Shown here piece by piece: positions 63,929-64,000 of a DNA stretch of 64,000 nucleotides. The first letter of the stretch is position 1. Each line of letters opens with the position of its first letter. The notes under the pieces were generated by a model. That model searched no databases. It saw only the letters and a list, made by a program, of their open reading frames with translations, and had not been told where the DNA came from. A program made the position numbers and the translations under genes. Location of the stretch: contig OZ021724.1 of the NCBI GenBank assembly GCA_963978545.1, forward strand, positions 98,129,792 to 98,193,791, written 5' to 3'. Source of the stretch: Linyphia triangularis. Taxonomy: Eukaryota > Arthropoda > Arachnida > Araneae > Linyphiidae.

Positions 63929-64000
63929 GTATACCCAATTATATATTTAAGAGCTATATTTCTCACACTCATACCTATTTCCTCTGGTTCTTTACTTTAA

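Noticed and set aside
1..64000. CRISPR array or bacterial-type operon
   Set aside because: No spacer-repeat pattern; spliced genes, LTR elements and mariner remnants show eukaryotic DNA.

Overview
This window is AT-rich, intron-rich animal DNA. Its one recognisable host gene is an armadillo/beta-catenin gene on the + strand. It starts at 28086 and runs off the right edge, with 12 coding exons (604 codons) visible. The N-terminus, with [12 protein letters not shown] just before the DSGIxS degron, is the arthropod form. The very long, transposon-filled introns would fit a chelicerate such as a spider, but I cannot prove the order from the sequence.

Layout. 1-27558 is intergenic and consists almost entirely of repeats: foldback MITEs, a dispersed family ending in ACTTTCAATTAC, a tandem array of a decayed Tc1 transposase tail, and three larger elements. 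The first (7746-13990) is a 6.2-kb element with about 430-bp terminal inverted repeats and a roughly 1,580-codon, lightly broken gene of an uncharacterised animal family. That gene has acidic motifs like a PIN/FEN nuclease. The second (17227-20787, minus strand) is a young Gypsy-type LTR element that has lost reverse transcriptase and RNase H. The third is a solo LTR at 23339-24003. A palindromic, CRE-rich element (27559-27880) sits just upstream of the armadillo start.

27923-64000 is the armadillo gene. Intron 2 (29334-48095, 18.8 kb) holds a nested stack with clear target-site duplications: a TIR element with a 7-bp duplication contains a foldback-like element with an 8-bp duplication, which contains an almost intact 5.5-kb Copia element. 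The Copia element has identical LTRs, and a directly duplicated 577-bp piece of its host element lies on each side of it. Later introns hold minisatellites abutting exons 5 and 10, more copies of the dispersed families and tRNA-derived SINE-like pieces.

Functional reading. The armadillo protein keeps the phosphodegron and the two lysines that hold TCF/APC/cadherin ligands. The alpha-catenin-binding segment is rewritten, the equivalent of human Tyr142 is Phe, and two otherwise conserved tryptophans are Leu. It therefore looks like a signalling-specialised paralog. The Copia reading frame is open except for one TGA followed by CTAG, which is the known leaky-stop context, so regulated readthrough into reverse transcriptase is possible.
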